Source of the DNA: Clostridia bacterium
GTDB lineage: Bacteria > Bacillota > Clostridia > Oscillospirales > CAG-272
NCBI GenBank assembly: GCA_017622085.1
Contig: JAGARU010000030.1
Location: forward strand, 56,715 to 120,714
Length of the DNA: 64,000 bases
Reading direction: 5' to 3'
Position 1 is the first letter of the stretch; each line of letters begins with the position of its first letter. The notes beneath the pieces were generated by a model. That model made no database searches. It saw only the letters and a program-made list of their open reading frames with translations, and was not told the DNA's origin. Below are positions 1-9,026 of the stretch, one piece after another. Both the position numbers and the translations under genes were made by a program.

Positions 1-1
1 C

Positions 2-181
2 CCCGTGTTTGCTTGGCTGTCGGAAAATGCCTGGAAATTCGGGTTTATCCTCCGCTATCCCAAGGGCAAGGAGGAGATTACCGGCTATTCCTACGAGCCG
101 TGGCATTACCGCTACGTTGGTCGCTTTCATGCTGAACGCATTCACCGCGCCGGACTTTGCCTTGAGGAATACGTGAGCTGA
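2..181 (+). CDS. D-alanyl-D-alanine carboxypeptidase (VanY/M15B family), C-terminal part
   Basis: Only the last 59 codons are present; the gene starts outside the window. The residues FGFILRYPKG followed by EPWHYRYVG match the end of the M15B (VanY-like) D,D-carboxypeptidase domain. In this family the EPWHxRYVG motif carries the catalytic/zinc-ligand region. The enzyme trims the terminal D-Ala of peptidoglycan stem peptides outside the membrane. No signal peptide can be judged because the N-terminus is missing. A hairpin terminator follows the stop codon. The family call is fairly secure; the exact role (housekeeping or resistance) cannot be told. Confidence 0.8.
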   Translation, partial: PVFAWLSENAWKFGFILRYPKGKEEITGYSYEPWHYRYVGRFHAERIHRAGLCLEEYVS

Positions 182-195
182 TCGGTCTATCCCAT

Positions 196-243
196 AAAAA
201 AAGTCACCACAAGTCTGCAATGCAGCGTTGTGATGACTTTTTT
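196..243. terminator. Bidirectional hairpin terminator
   Basis: An A-run and the arm AAGTCACCACAA pair with TTGTGATGACTT, with one C/A mismatch, and run into a T-run. It sits between two convergent genes and can serve both. Confidence 0.75.
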
Positions 244-250
244 CATGCAC

Positions 251-805
251 TTAGTTTTTATAAACCTTGTCCAGTCCCACGTTGTACCAGATTCCCACGG
301 AGCTGGGCGCCTCCACGCCCTCCACGTCAAAGTGGATGTTTGCGTAGATTACCTCCACCCCTTCAAAGGAAACGCCGGTAAATACGTATTGCTCGTAGTG
401 GTAGATGTACTTGTCCATCTCTGCCTGCTTCTCGCCGGAGCAGGACCAGAGCACCTCTGTCTCGTTGGCGCCGGAGACGGTAAAGGAGATGTCCTCCCGG
501 GTAAAGTCTACGTGCTGCTCCTTGATCCGCTGGAACAGGCGGTTGCTGTAGCGCAGGGTTACTTGGAGCGTTCCGCTGTCCTTGTTATAGTAGACCGCGT
601 ATGCATAAAGAACACCGTCGTCGGAGAGCGGGTCGGTCTGCTTAAACTGCAAAACCTCGCCCTCGGGAAAGGCCGCCAGAGCAGGGGAAAGCTCGGACAG
701 GGGGGATTGGTCGCTGGTCTGACAGCCGCGCAAGCCCATAAAGCCGACCACCGCCAGCATGCAAACCACGATCAGTATCTTCAAAATTTTTCCAAAACGC
801 TTCAT
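251..805 (-). CDS. Hypothetical membrane-anchored or lipoprotein-like protein
   Basis: A 184-residue protein with a basic N-terminus (MKRFGKILK), a hydrophobic stretch at about residues 8-26 and a Cys at about residue 28 in LRGC. That is a poor lipobox, so either a lipid anchor or a single membrane anchor is possible. The rest is a soluble, probably extracellular beta-rich domain with no motif I recognise. The start ATG has a GGGAG ribosome binding site. It lies alone between two convergent or divergent neighbours. Function unknown. Confidence 0.6.
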   Translation of the reverse strand: MKRFGKILKILIVVCMLAVVGFMGLRGCQTSDQSPLSELSPALAAFPEGEVLQFKQTDPLSDDGVLYAYAVYYNKDSGTLQVTLRYSNRLFQRIKEQHVDFTREDISFTVSGANETEVLWSCSGEKQAEMDKYIYHYEQYVFTGVSFEGVEVIYANIHFDVEGVEAPSSVGIWYNVGLDKVYKN

Positions 806-913
806 TTTCGTCTCCCATACATGGCCGATCCGGGCAAAGCGGTGCCGGATGGCAAAAACTTGACTTTATTATAGCAGAAACCAAGAAAAGAATCAAGAAA
901 TTTAGAAAAAACC

Positions 914-942
914 TTGACAAATACGAAAAAAATCAATATAAT
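914..942 (+). promoter_or_regulatory. Sigma-A type promoter for the DUF177-rpmF pair
   Basis: TTGACA (914-919), a 17-bp spacer and TATAAT (937-942): a perfect consensus pair about 45 bp before the start codon at 985. Confidence 0.85.
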
Positions 943-984
943 ATAAAATTGTGAAATACTCGATTGAGGTAGGGAGGGAGTACG

Positions 985-1509
985 ATGATCCTTGACGTAT
1001 CCGCGTTGCTTTCCGGTAAGGTGGACGTTCTTGAATTTGACTATATCATTCCTTTGCTCGACGAGGAGGGCGAGGCGACTATACTGCCTCCGCCGGACGT
1101 TGATTTTACAAGTGGGATCCACATCTGTGGCAGGATCACGGACAATGCCGGTTATATGGCCTTAAAGGCCTCTTGCGAGATCGGCTACCGCACTGCCTGC
1201 GCCAGATGCCTGACAGACCTTGAGGGTACCTTCTGCTACGAGTTTGAAAAGATCGCGGCAAAGGCAGGAACCATCGAGGGCGACGAGGACAATTACGTGA
1301 TGATCACCGAGGGCCGCCTGGATCTTGACCGGGATGTGGCCGAGGAGGTCTCTCTGGAGTTCCCCACACGCTTCCTCTGCTCGGAGGAATGCCTTGGACT
1401 TTGTCCGAAATGTGGAAAGAACCGCAATTTGGAGCCCTGCGATTGTGCAAATCAAAAAGAAATTGACCCAAGGCTTGCAATTTTGCAAAAACTACTTGAA
1501 AATCAATAA
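985..1509 (+). CDS. DUF177 (YceD) family protein
   Basis: A 174-residue protein with the YceD/DUF177 signature: CARCLTDLEG in the middle and a C-terminal cysteine cluster (CSEECLGLCPKCG, then CDC) that looks metal-binding. In many bacteria this gene sits directly before rpmF, as here, and the family is linked to 23S rRNA or large-subunit biogenesis. The start has a strong AGGGAGGG site. A consensus promoter lies upstream, and a second promoter overlaps its 3-prime end for rpmF. The family call is solid; the molecular role is inferred from context. Confidence 0.85.
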   Translation: MILDVSALLSGKVDVLEFDYIIPLLDEEGEATILPPPDVDFTSGIHICGRITDNAGYMALKASCEIGYRTACARCLTDLEGTFCYEFEKIAAKAGTIEGDEDNYVMITEGRLDLDRDVAEEVSLEFPTRFLCSEECLGLCPKCGKNRNLEPCDCANQKEIDPRLAILQKLLENQ

Positions 1510-1524
1510 AAAGTATAGTATAAT
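1496..1524 (+). promoter_or_regulatory. Internal promoter for rpmF
   Basis: TTGAAA (1496-1501), 17 bp, TATAAT (1519-1524). It overlaps the last codons of the DUF177 gene and would let rpmF be transcribed on its own. Confidence 0.65.
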
Positions 1525-1571
1525 ATAAGTTGTACTGAGAATAATGTATTTTCCTTAAGGAGGTGTTTTAC

Positions 1572-1754
1572 ATGGCAGTACCGAAGAGAAAAACATCCAA
1601 GGCTCGCAGAGACAAGAGACGTTCCAACGTTTGGAAGCTTGACCTCCCCGGAATGGTTAAGTGCCCCAAGTGCGGCGAGTTCAACCTTGCACACCGTGTA
1701 TGCAGAGCATGCGGAACCTACGACGGCAAGGAAATCATCAAGACCGAAGCGTAA
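1572..1754 (+). CDS. rpmF: 50S ribosomal protein L32
   Basis: Sixty residues starting [17 protein letters not shown], the L32 N-terminus. Two CxxC pairs (CPKCGEF and CRACG) form the zinc ribbon of the C+ form. I chose ATG 1572 over the in-frame GTG at 1563 because AAGGAGG lies at the right distance from 1572. L32 is a structural protein of the large subunit near the peptidyl transferase region. A hairpin terminator follows. Confidence 0.97.
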   Translation: MAVPKRKTSKARRDKRRSNVWKLDLPGMVKCPKCGEFNLAHRVCRACGTYDGKEIIKTEA

Positions 1755-1773
1755 ATCAGATAAACGATTGAGA

Positions 1774-1805
1774 AAGACCGCAGTCCTGCGGTCTTGCGCT
1801 TTTTA
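1774..1805 (+). terminator. Terminator after rpmF
   Basis: AAGACCGCA and TGCGGTCTT form a 9-bp stem with a 4-nt loop, followed by a short T-rich tail. Confidence 0.7.
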
Positions 1806-1826
1806 TAGGCAAAAAACGGAGGAGCT

Positions 1827-2369
1827 ATGGAACACACACCCACAAACACCAACAAAAAAATGCGCGTGCTGGCCACCGTCCTGTTCTTTGGGGGAATGAT
1901 TGCGCTGATGCTCTCGCCCGCTTCCTTTCTGCTTCCCAAGGGCTATTGGCAGCTTGGCGGCATGGTGGCGTGGATCGCCTGCGCCTACGTGCTGGTTCGT
2001 TTTATCCTGACCTCCTATACCTATCGGATCACGCCCCGCTCCCTGGATAACGACTACCCCCTCCCGTGGGAGATGGACTTTGCCGTGCTCCGCGCTCAGG
2101 GCAAGCGCCGGCTGATCATGCTTCGCCTTTCCCTTGAGCATCTTAAGACCACCTTTTACGTGGGCGACAAGGATTACCGCACCTTGCCGGAGTTTATCGA
2201 TTTCCGCGCTGCGCAGGTTTATAACTATACGGTCAACGCGGATAAGAAGGATCGTTACATGCTGGTCTTTTGCTCTCCCGGCGGAGAATATCACGCCGTT
2301 TTGTTCGAGCCCGACCAAACGATGGTCGCATTCTTGAAGGAAGCGGAAAAGCCGATCGATCTTGAATAA
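1827..2369 (+). CDS. Hypothetical two-helix membrane protein
   Basis: A 180-residue protein with two predicted membrane helices at about residues 13-33 and 42-62, then a cytosolic or external domain of about 115 residues with mixed polar character. It could be a PH-like or YcxB-like domain, but no motif proves it. It has its own GGAGG-like site just after the rpmF terminator and ends at a bidirectional terminator. Function not recognised. Confidence 0.65.
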   Translation: MEHTPTNTNKKMRVLATVLFFGGMIALMLSPASFLLPKGYWQLGGMVAWIACAYVLVRFILTSYTYRITPRSLDNDYPLPWEMDFAVLRAQGKRRLIMLRLSLEHLKTTFYVGDKDYRTLPEFIDFRAAQVYNYTVNADKKDRYMLVFCSPGGEYHAVLFEPDQTMVAFLKEAEKPIDLE

Positions 2370-2371
2370 GC

Positions 2372-2410
2372 AAAATGCCCCGATTTGCATGGCAAATCGG
2401 GGCATTTTTT
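2372..2410. terminator. Bidirectional terminator
   Basis: A 17-bp arm AAAATGCCCCGATTTGC pairs perfectly with its complement around a 3-nt loop, with A and T tracts on both sides. It serves both convergent genes. Confidence 0.9.
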
Positions 2411-4353
2411 TATTCGCTGTCTTCTTTGTTGAAATTCTCTTCCTCTTCGTAAAGCTGCATCAAAAGATCCTCGGTCTGAATGCGCTCATCCTCCAAGGCG
2501 GCGGCGCGCACGTAATCGGTGGCCGCCTCGCCAAACAGCTCGGTTTCGATTTCAATCAGCCGTGCCTCAAGGCGGGGAATCTCCTTCGCCACAAATTGAC
2601 GGCGCTTTTGGTCCTTTCGCTTTTTGGCGGCCTCCTGCTTGGCTTGCAGATATTCATCCTTGCCGTTGGAGGCGACGCTTTGCGCCTTGCCGTCTCCCTT
2701 GGCAAGCTCGGCGCGACGCTCCTGCTCCCGGCAAAATTCCTCATAGGAGCCGGTAAAGTCCTCGTAGGTGTCGGGGGAGGACAGATGCAAAAAGCGGGTG
2801 GCCAGACGGGAAACGAAGTATCGGTCGTGAGACACGGCGATGATCGTTCCGTCAAAGGCGGACAGTGCGTTTTCCAGCGCCTCGCGGGAGGCGATGTCCA
2901 AGTGGTTGGTGGGCTCGTCCAGAATCAGCACGTTCATCTTTGACAGAATCAGCTTAGCCAGCGTCAAACGAGCGCGCTCGCCGCCGCTGAGCAGGGAAAC
3001 GGTCTTTTCGATGTCGTCACCCGTAAAGCGGAACAGTGCCAGCGTGTTGCGGATCTCCGTTTGGGTCAAGGAGGGATACGCATCCCAAAGCTCGTCTAAA
3101 ATGGTCTTCTCCGGATCGAGATTCTGGTTTTCCTGATCGTAGTAGCCAATGGTCACGTTGTAGCCGAATTCCAGCTTTCCGCCGGTGGGGGATAGCTGAC
3201 CCATCAGAAGCTTGATGAAGGTGGATTTTCCGCAACCGTTGGGGCCCAGCACAAACAGACGCTCCTTCTTTTTGAGAAGGAAGGAAAGCTCCCGGAACAG
3301 CCGATGCTCGCCAAAGGCCATGGAAAGCCCCTTGACCGTAAGCACGTCGTTGCCGCTCTCGTGGGATTCCGTAAAGGTGAATCGGATGGACTTGGGCGCA
3401 TCCTTGGGCTTTTCAATTTTGGTCATCCGCGCCAGGGCCTTCTCCCGGGATTCTGCGGCTATGATGTTCCGCTCTCGGTTCCATGCTCTCTGCTGGGCAA
3501 TGTAGGCCTCCAGCCGGGCAATTTCCTTTTGCTGATTTTTGTATTGGTGCTCCAGCACCTCGCGGTCCTTTTCCTTTTTCTCCACGTACGCCGTGTAGTT
3601 GCCGTTGTAGAGCTTGGCGTGACGGTGCTCGATCTCCAACGTCTTGTTGGTTACCCGATCGAGGAAGTATCGGTCGTGGCTGATGAGCATAACCGTCTTT
3701 TTGTAAGTGGCCAGATGCTTTTCCAACCATTCCATGGTGGCCGTATCCAGATGGTTGGTGGGCTCGTCCAGCATCAGAATGTCCGGCTCCTGAGAGAGCA
3801 GTCGCGCCAAAGCCAGACGGGTGCGCTGACCTCCGCTGAGGTCGGACACCTCCATGCCGTGGTAGGACTTGTCGAAGCCCAGCTTTTCAAGAAAGCTGGC
3901 GCAACGGGACTTGTACTCCAGTCCGCCTTCGGAAATGTAAGTTTGATTTAAGGAAGTAAACTCCGCCGTCAGCCGATCCAGCTCCGCACCGTGGGTGGTT
4001 TTCAAAAGCTGTTCCAGCTCCGCCAAGCGATATTCGGCTAAAATCAAGTGGGGGAACGCGGCATACATCTGCTCCAGCACGGTGCCGCCGATGGGATGCC
4101 CGCCAATTTCCGCCGTGTTGCGAAAGGCGTTGTCCTGTGCCAGCATGCCCACCGTTTTGCCCCGTCCAATAAATACGGAGCCCTCGTCGGTGGTGTACTC
4201 GCCGGTAATCAGCTTGAACAGGGAGCTTTTTCCGCATCCGTTCACGCCCACCACGCCCAATCGGTCGTTCTCCTCGATGGAGAAGGAAATATTCTCAAAA
4301 ATGGTGACGACCCCGTAGCGAAGGGCGAGGTCGTTTACACTAATTGCAATCAT
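2410..4353 (-). CDS. ABC-F family ATPase (ribosome-associated translation factor type)
   Basis: A 647-residue protein with two ABC ATPase domains in one chain and no membrane segments, which defines ABC-F. N-terminal domain: Walker A NGCGKSS, signature LSGGQRTR, Walker B LMLDEPTNHLD. A charged linker at about 235-310 matches the P-site tRNA interaction motif region. C-terminal domain: NGCGKST, LSGGERAR, LILDEPTNHLD. The last 100 residues are a charged coiled coil (ABC_tran_CTD type). Members act on ribosomes, either as housekeeping factors or as antibiotic protection proteins; subfamily cannot be fixed by eye. It follows a membrane-protein gene by 18 bp. Confidence 0.92.
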   Translation of the reverse strand: MIAISVNDLALRYGVVTIFENISFSIEENDRLGVVGVNGCGKSSLFKLITGEYTTDEGSVFIGRGKTVGMLAQDNAFRNTAEIGGHPIGGTVLEQMYAAFPHLILAEYRLAELEQLLKTTHGAELDRLTAEFTSLNQTYISEGGLEYKSRCASFLEKLGFDKSYHGMEVSDLSGGQRTRLALARLLSQEPDILMLDEPTNHLDTATMEWLEKHLATYKKTVMLISHDRYFLDRVTNKTLEIEHRHAKLYNGNYTAYVEKKEKDREVLEHQYKNQQKEIARLEAYIAQQRAWNRERNIIAAESREKALARMTKIEKPKDAPKSIRFTFTESHESGNDVLTVKGLSMAFGEHRLFRELSFLLKKKERLFVLGPNGCGKSTFIKLLMGQLSPTGGKLEFGYNVTIGYYDQENQNLDPEKTILDELWDAYPSLTQTEIRNTLALFRFTGDDIEKTVSLLSGGERARLTLAKLILSKMNVLILDEPTNHLDIASREALENALSAFDGTIIAVSHDRYFVSRLATRFLHLSSPDTYEDFTGSYEEFCREQERRAELAKGDGKAQSVASNGKDEYLQAKQEAAKKRKDQKRRQFVAKEIPRLEARLIEIETELFGEAATDYVRAAALEDERIQTEDLLMQLYEEEENFNKEDSE

Positions 4354-4371
4354 CGTCGTATCTTTCTATGA

Positions 4372-5157
4372 TTATTTTTTGGGGAACAGAACCTGCTTGG
4401 TTCGTCCGAGGCCGTAAATGCCGAGGGCAACCATCCAAAGTCCGTCCGTTACGAAAATGGCTTCCCGGTTCAGATTGAACAGGTAGGCGATTACCGTGGC
4501 GCCGCCGACGGACAGGCAAAGCGCGCCGCTGACGGCGCCGAAGAGGATCAAAAGCAAGGGCTTTGCTTCCTTGTAAGAATGCTTTACCTCGCAGAACAGC
4601 AAGTACGCCAGCGTGACGGTGGCGATGGAAGGGAAGTAGCGGAAGGGGCTGACCAGGGTGACGCTGTCGTTGAAGTAAGCGCAAAAGGCCTCAACGGTAG
4701 CCCAAAGCGTAGCACCGCCTCCAAGAATGGAAAGCAGGGGGGATTTTTCTCCCCGACAGAGGAACAGCATAACAAAGAAGCCGGCAGCGATCAGGGTGAG
4801 CAGAAGTCTCACGTATAAAACCTTGTCCATGGCCGTCCGGTTGGCAAGAAACGTCATCACCGCATCCAGCACCAGCGCGAAGGCGGCAAACAGGGAGGCA
4901 AAATCCAAAAGAGGAGAAATTTTGTAATCCGGTGCATAATTGTCCCGCCGCAGGGCAAGAATGGGGTACAGCAAAGCCCCCAGGGCGGCCGCCCATCCGA
5001 TCACCAGGGTAAGGATCCAAAGGGGAGAGCGGGTATCAAAATGACCAATGGAAAAGTCGAAGGCATATCCTAAGGAAAGTCCGCCGAGAATGGCGGCAAT
5101 ACAGGCGGCGGCACTTACGCCGGCCAGCCAGAGCTTATTTGCGGTTCTTTTTTGCAT
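4372..5157 (-). CDS. Hypothetical polytopic membrane protein
   Basis: A 261-residue very hydrophobic protein with about seven predicted membrane helices. It has no recognisable catalytic or transport motif. The start has AAGGAG at a good distance. It precedes the ABC-F gene on the same strand with only 18 bp between them, so the two are probably co-transcribed. That does not imply a transporter, since ABC-F proteins do not need a membrane partner. Confidence 0.6.
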   Translation of the reverse strand: MQKRTANKLWLAGVSAAACIAAILGGLSLGYAFDFSIGHFDTRSPLWILTLVIGWAAALGALLYPILALRRDNYAPDYKISPLLDFASLFAAFALVLDAVMTFLANRTAMDKVLYVRLLLTLIAAGFFVMLFLCRGEKSPLLSILGGGATLWATVEAFCAYFNDSVTLVSPFRYFPSIATVTLAYLLFCEVKHSYKEAKPLLLILFGAVSGALCLSVGGATVIAYLFNLNREAIFVTDGLWMVALGIYGLGRTKQVLFPKK

Positions 5158-5481
5158 GCTTCGTTACTCCTTGCAAATGGGGATCGGAAAAATCCCTACA
5201 TTTATATATTATATATAGATTGGGGGCGCTTGTCCTTGAATCAGACACTCCCGTTACAGCAATATACACACAATATGATACCACAAAATCGAGCCAACTG
5301 CAAGAAAGTTTGGCATATTTTCATGCGAGCAAGCGAAAAACACATAAAAACAGGGTTTGATTGGGCAAAAGACGGACAAATCCGTCCCAAAAACAGATGC
5401 CAAATGTGGTTTTTGTGCATTATGCATATAAAGCGGTTGAAAAAATCTCTATATTTCTATGTGCGACGAAGTGGAAACATA
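5158..5481. other. Non-coding stretch before the ribosomal cluster
   Basis: An AT-rich gap between the divergent membrane-protein gene and the S10 promoter. The short open frames here have no ribosome binding site. I see no clear element in it. Confidence 0.5.
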
Positions 5482-5510
5482 TTGATTTTTTTTTGAATCT
5501 GTGATAAAAT
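5482..5510 (+). promoter_or_regulatory. Promoter of the S10 ribosomal cluster
   Basis: TTGATT (5482-5487), 17 bp, TAAAAT (5505-5510). It lies about 270 bp before rpsJ, leaving a long untranslated leader. Confidence 0.65.
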
Positions 5511-5516
5511 TGTAAA

Positions 5517-5781
5517 GCTTGATATGCGATGAACCGGGAGGTTGCTGCACACGCCGCCATGCGTTTTGCAGGGAATTTCCGGGGAGCATATAGCAAACCG
5601 GGCGACAGATAACATCGGAACACACTCTGCTGTGGGTTTCCGTCTGTCAGTCATAATCCGGAGCGAACCCGAGTCCCTCGCGTCAGTTCCGGTTTTATTG
5701 AGTGGCACACGGAAACACACGGCAAAGTGTTCCAAACGGTTTGTCCCCCATAAATTATAATATTTAAGGAGGAAAAAGCAA
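5517..5781 (+). ncRNA. Long 5-prime leader of rpsJ, candidate S10-operon leader RNA
   Basis: About 265 nt between the promoter and rpsJ with no credible ORF. It holds complementary segments (for example GACAGA with TCTGTC near 5605 and 5645, and GATATGC with GCATAT) and GC-rich blocks such as CCGGGAGGTTGCTG. Ribosomal leaders before rpsJ are known in Clostridia and usually bind a protein of the operon. I recall similar blocks but could not run a covariance model. Ends in TAAGGAGG before rpsJ. Confidence 0.55.
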
Positions 5782-6093
5782 ATGGCAGTTAAGGAAAAGA
5801 TCCGGGTAAGACTGAAGGGCTACGACCACAAGCTGGTTGATGCCGCATCTGCAAAGATCGTTGAGACCGCTAAGAGAAACGGCGCTACCGTTTCCGGTCC
5901 GATTCCGCTTCCCACCGAAAAGGAAATCGTAACGATCCTTCGCGCTGTACACAAGTACAAGGACAGCCGCGAGCAGTTCGAACAGCGCACCCACAAGCGT
6001 CTCATTGAGATCGAGAAGCCTTCTCAGAAGGTTGTTGAAGCTCTCATGAGCGTTGAGCTCCCCGCAGGCGTAGAAATCGAAGTTAAGCTTTGA
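5782..6093 (+). CDS. rpsJ: 30S ribosomal protein S10
   Basis: A 103-residue protein with the S10 pattern: [14 protein letters not shown] at the N-terminus, [10 protein letters not shown] in the loop that reaches the decoding head, and [11 protein letters not shown] at the end. It is a component of the 30S head and, with NusB, of the antitermination complex. It is the first gene of the cluster here; rpsL, rpsG, fusA and tuf are not immediately upstream. GGAGG lies 11 bp before the start. Confidence 0.98.
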   Translation: MAVKEKIRVRLKGYDHKLVDAASAKIVETAKRNGATVSGPIPLPTEKEIVTILRAVHKYKDSREQFEQRTHKRLIEIEKPSQKVVEALMSVELPAGVEIEVKL

Positions 6094-6249
6094 TTCTCGC
6101 TTAACCCCAAGAAGCCATCCTGACCGTACAGTGACGCGCCCCACTCAGGCGACTCATGATGACGGCAAGGTCAAGTTGGCGCTGCCGGCGTGGCTGCCGG
6201 CAAAAACAGAGGCGTCAACCAATAACCTTAATTTAGGAGGAAAGCAAAA
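6094..6249 (+). promoter_or_regulatory. Structured rpsJ-rplC spacer
   Basis: A 156-bp untranslated spacer, far longer than the usual 5-25 bp in this cluster. It contains GCCGGC-gtg-GCTGCCGGC hairpin potential near 6185-6201, GACGC (6133) against GCGTC (6211), and TTGG (6176) against CCAA (6219). It ends in GGAGG. A second leader for L3-L4 translation or an RNA-processing site is plausible; not proven. Confidence 0.45.
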
Positions 6250-6882
6250 ATGAAAAAAGGTATTATCGGAAAGAAGCTGGGCATGACTCAGATTTTCGAT
6301 GAAAACGGCATCGTAATTCCCGTAACGGTTATCGAAGCCGGCCCCTGTGCAGTAGTACAGAAGAAGACCGTGGAGAACGATGGTTACTCCGCACTTCAGC
6401 TTGGTTTTGAGGACAAGACCGAGAAGCACACCACCAAGCCCCTCGCTGGTCACTTCAAGAAGGCCGGCGTAAGCGCAAAGAGACACCTCAAGGAGTTCAA
6501 GCTTGAGAACGCAGCCGAGTATGAAGTTGGCGCTATGATCACCGCCGATACCTTCGCCGCAGGCGAGAAGGTCGACATTACTGGTATCACCAAGGGTCAC
6601 GGATACTCCGGTACCGTTAAGAGATGGAACAACCACATCCTCAGAATGACTCACGGTACGGGTCCCGTTCACCGTCAGCCCGGTTCTATGGGTGCTAACT
6701 CCACTCCTTCGAGAATCTTCAAGAACAAGAAAATGGCAGGTCAGTACGGTAACGATAAGCTCACCGTTCTTAACCTGGAAGTTGTTAAGGTTGATGCAGA
6801 AAAGAACCTGATCGCAGTAAAGGGTGCAGTTCCCGGCGCTCGCAACGGTATCGTCTTCATCCGCGACAGCATCAAAGCATAA
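6250..6882 (+). CDS. rplC: 50S ribosomal protein L3
   Basis: A 210-residue protein starting [20 protein letters not shown], the L3 signature, with the central extension [13 protein letters not shown] that reaches the peptidyl transferase centre. It is an early assembly protein binding domain VI of 23S rRNA. Length is typical. A GGAGG site precedes ATG 6250; rplD follows after 20 bp. Confidence 0.98.
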   Translation: MKKGIIGKKLGMTQIFDENGIVIPVTVIEAGPCAVVQKKTVENDGYSALQLGFEDKTEKHTTKPLAGHFKKAGVSAKRHLKEFKLENAAEYEVGAMITADTFAAGEKVDITGITKGHGYSGTVKRWNNHILRMTHGTGPVHRQPGSMGANSTPSRIFKNKKMAGQYGNDKLTVLNLEVVKVDAEKNLIAVKGAVPGARNGIVFIRDSIKA

Positions 6883-6902
6883 GCGAAAGGGAGGAAAAAA
6901 GA

Positions 6903-7559
6903 ATGCCTAATATTAAAGTTGTAAACATGGCAGGTAGCCAGGTAGGCGAAATCAGCTTGTCTGACGTAGTTTTCGGTGCTGAGATCAACGGCGCCGTCCT
7001 CCACATGGCAGTAAGAGCTTTCCTTGCAAACCAGAGACAGGGAACTCAGTCCACTCTTACCAGAAGCGAAGTTTCCGGCGGCGGCAAGAAGCCCTGGAAG
7101 CAGAAGGGTACCGGTCGCGCAAGACAGGGCTCTACCCGTTCTCCTCAGTGGAGACACGGCGGTATCGCTCTTGGTCCCAAGCCCCGCACCTACCGCGTAA
7201 AGCTCAACAAGAAGGTTAAGCGCCTCGCAATCCAGAGCGCACTTTCTTCCAAGGTTGCAGCAAACGAGCTCATCGTTGTTGATCAGATCGTAGCAACCGA
7301 ATACAAGACCAAGGTTATGGCTGATATGCTCAAGGCAATCGGCGCAAGCAAGAAGGTTCTTGTGGTTCTTCCCGCAGTTAACCAGTTCGAGGACGAGCAG
7401 AAGTACGCTGACTACGTAAAGGTAGTTCGCAGCCTTCTTAACATCGATGGCGTAAAAGTTGCTCTCGTTAACACGATCAACGTATACGATATCCTTAACT
7501 GCGATTCCCTTGTTGTTGCACAGGCTGCAGCAGAGAACATCCAGGAGGTATACGCATAA
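6903..7559 (+). CDS. rplD: 50S ribosomal protein L4
   Basis: A 218-residue protein with the L4 loop GGGKKPWKQKGTGRARQGS that lines the nascent-peptide tunnel, then GGIALGPKPR. L4 also represses the S10 operon in Escherichia coli by acting on the leader, which makes the long rpsJ leader here relevant. Its stop overlaps the rplW start by one base (TAATG), indicating translational coupling. Confidence 0.98.
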   Translation: MPNIKVVNMAGSQVGEISLSDVVFGAEINGAVLHMAVRAFLANQRQGTQSTLTRSEVSGGGKKPWKQKGTGRARQGSTRSPQWRHGGIALGPKPRTYRVKLNKKVKRLAIQSALSSKVAANELIVVDQIVATEYKTKVMADMLKAIGASKKVLVVLPAVNQFEDEQKYADYVKVVRSLLNIDGVKVALVNTINVYDILNCDSLVVAQAAAENIQEVYA

Positions 7560-7852
7560 TGAAACTTGCTCAGGACATCATCTTGGCACCCGTGATCACC
7601 GAAAAGGCGACCGACGGAATTGCTTTCAAGAAGTACACATTCAAAGTTGCTACCGACGCAAACAAGGCTGAGATCGCAGCAGCGGTTGAGGAGCTGTTCG
7701 GCGTAAAGGTTGCAGCAGTTAACACCATCAACATGAAGAAGAAGCCGAAGAGAGTTGGTTACCATGCAGGCTACACCGCAGCATGGAAGAAGGCAATCGT
7801 TACCCTGACTGCTGACTCCAAGACCATCGCATTCTTCGACGGCATGAACTAA
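7559..7852 (+). CDS. rplW: 50S ribosomal protein L23
   Basis: A 97-residue protein with the L23 pattern: IILAPVITEKATD at the start and FKVATDANKAEIAAAVEELFGVKV in the core. It sits at the exit of the peptide tunnel and is the docking site for trigger factor and SRP. It overlaps the rplD stop by one base. Confidence 0.97.
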   Translation: MKLAQDIILAPVITEKATDGIAFKKYTFKVATDANKAEIAAAVEELFGVKVAAVNTINMKKKPKRVGYHAGYTAAWKKAIVTLTADSKTIAFFDGMN

Positions 7853-7873
7853 GACCGGAGGAGGAAATAGAAA

Positions 7874-8704
7874 ATGGCAGTAATTAAGTATAAACCTACT
7901 ACCCCGGCGAGAAGAAACATGTCGGTTGCCTCCTTTGAGGAAATCACTAAGTTCTCTCCCGAGAAATCTCTTCTGGCTGTAAAGAAGAAGAACGCCGGCC
8001 GTAACAGCTACGGTCGCATCACCGTTCGTCACCACGGCGGCGGAAACAAGGTTAAGTACAGACTGATCGACTTCAAGCGTACCAATGAGACGCCTGCAAC
8101 TGTCGTAGGTATCGAGTACGACCCCAACAGAACCGCGTACATCGCGCTCGTTCAGCACGAGGATGGCCAGAAGGCTTACATCATAGCTCCCAACGGTCTT
8201 AAGGACGGCGACGTGATCTACTCCGGTGCAGATGCCGACATTAAGGTTGGTAACACTCTTCCCATTGCAAACATCCCCGTAGGTACCTTCATCCACAACA
8301 TTGAGCTCTATGCCGGCAAGGGCGCACAGCTTGTTCGCTCCGCAGGTGCTCAGGCTCAGCTTATGGCGAAGGAAAACGGAATGGCTCAGGTACGTCTTCC
8401 CTCCGGCGAGGTTCGTCTTGTAGGTCTTAACTGCAAGGCTACCATCGGTCAGATCGGCAACATCGAGCACGAGATCGTTCGTGTTGGTAAGGCTGGTAAG
8501 ACCCGTCACATGGGCATCCGTCCTACCGTTCGCGGTTCCGTAATGAACCCCTGCGACCACCCCCACGGTGGTGGTGAGGGCCGCTCTCCCATCGGTCGTC
8601 CCGGACCTGTTACTCCTTGGGGCAAGCCTGCTCTTGGTTATAAGACCAGAAACAAGAAGGCAAGAACCAATAAGTACATCGTTAAGCGTCGGAACGGCAA
8701 ATAA
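7874..8704 (+). CDS. rplB: 50S ribosomal protein L2
   Basis: A 276-residue protein with [12 protein letters not shown] at the N-terminus, [16 protein letters not shown], and the catalytic-centre loop [15 protein letters not shown] that includes the conserved histidine. It is needed for subunit association and peptidyl transferase structure. Length typical. GGAGGAG precedes ATG 7874. Confidence 0.98.
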   Translation: MAVIKYKPTTPARRNMSVASFEEITKFSPEKSLLAVKKKNAGRNSYGRITVRHHGGGNKVKYRLIDFKRTNETPATVVGIEYDPNRTAYIALVQHEDGQKAYIIAPNGLKDGDVIYSGADADIKVGNTLPIANIPVGTFIHNIELYAGKGAQLVRSAGAQAQLMAKENGMAQVRLPSGEVRLVGLNCKATIGQIGNIEHEIVRVGKAGKTRHMGIRPTVRGSVMNPCDHPHGGGEGRSPIGRPGPVTPWGKPALGYKTRNKKARTNKYIVKRRNGK

Positions 8705-8721
8705 GAAAGGAGTCATAGACA

Positions 8722-9003
8722 ATGAGCAGAAGCTTAAAGAAGCAGCCCTTTGTAGAGGAAAAGCTGCTTGCGCGTGTCTCCGCTATGAACGAAAGCGGAG
8801 AGAAGAAAGTGCTTAAGACTTGGTCTCGTGCATCCACGATCTATCCTCAGTTCGTAGGTCACACCATCGCGGTTCACGACGGCAGAAAGCACGTTCCGGT
8901 ATACGTTACCGAGGACATGGTAGGCCACAAGCTTGGCGAGTTCGTTCTTACCAGAACGTTCAAGGGCCATGCAGGCACCAAGACCTCTAACGACGGTAAA
9001 TAA
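8722..9003 (+). CDS. rpsS: 30S ribosomal protein S19
   Basis: A 93-residue protein starting [16 protein letters not shown] with the core [42 protein letters not shown] region; a classic S19. It is part of the 30S head beside S13. Spacing to rplB is 17 bp with AAAGGAG. Confidence 0.97.
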   Translation: MSRSLKKQPFVEEKLLARVSAMNESGEKKVLKTWSRASTIYPQFVGHTIAVHDGRKHVPVYVTEDMVGHKLGEFVLTRTFKGHAGTKTSNDGK

Positions 9004-9026
9004 TTGAAGGAGGTTAACGCGCCAAG

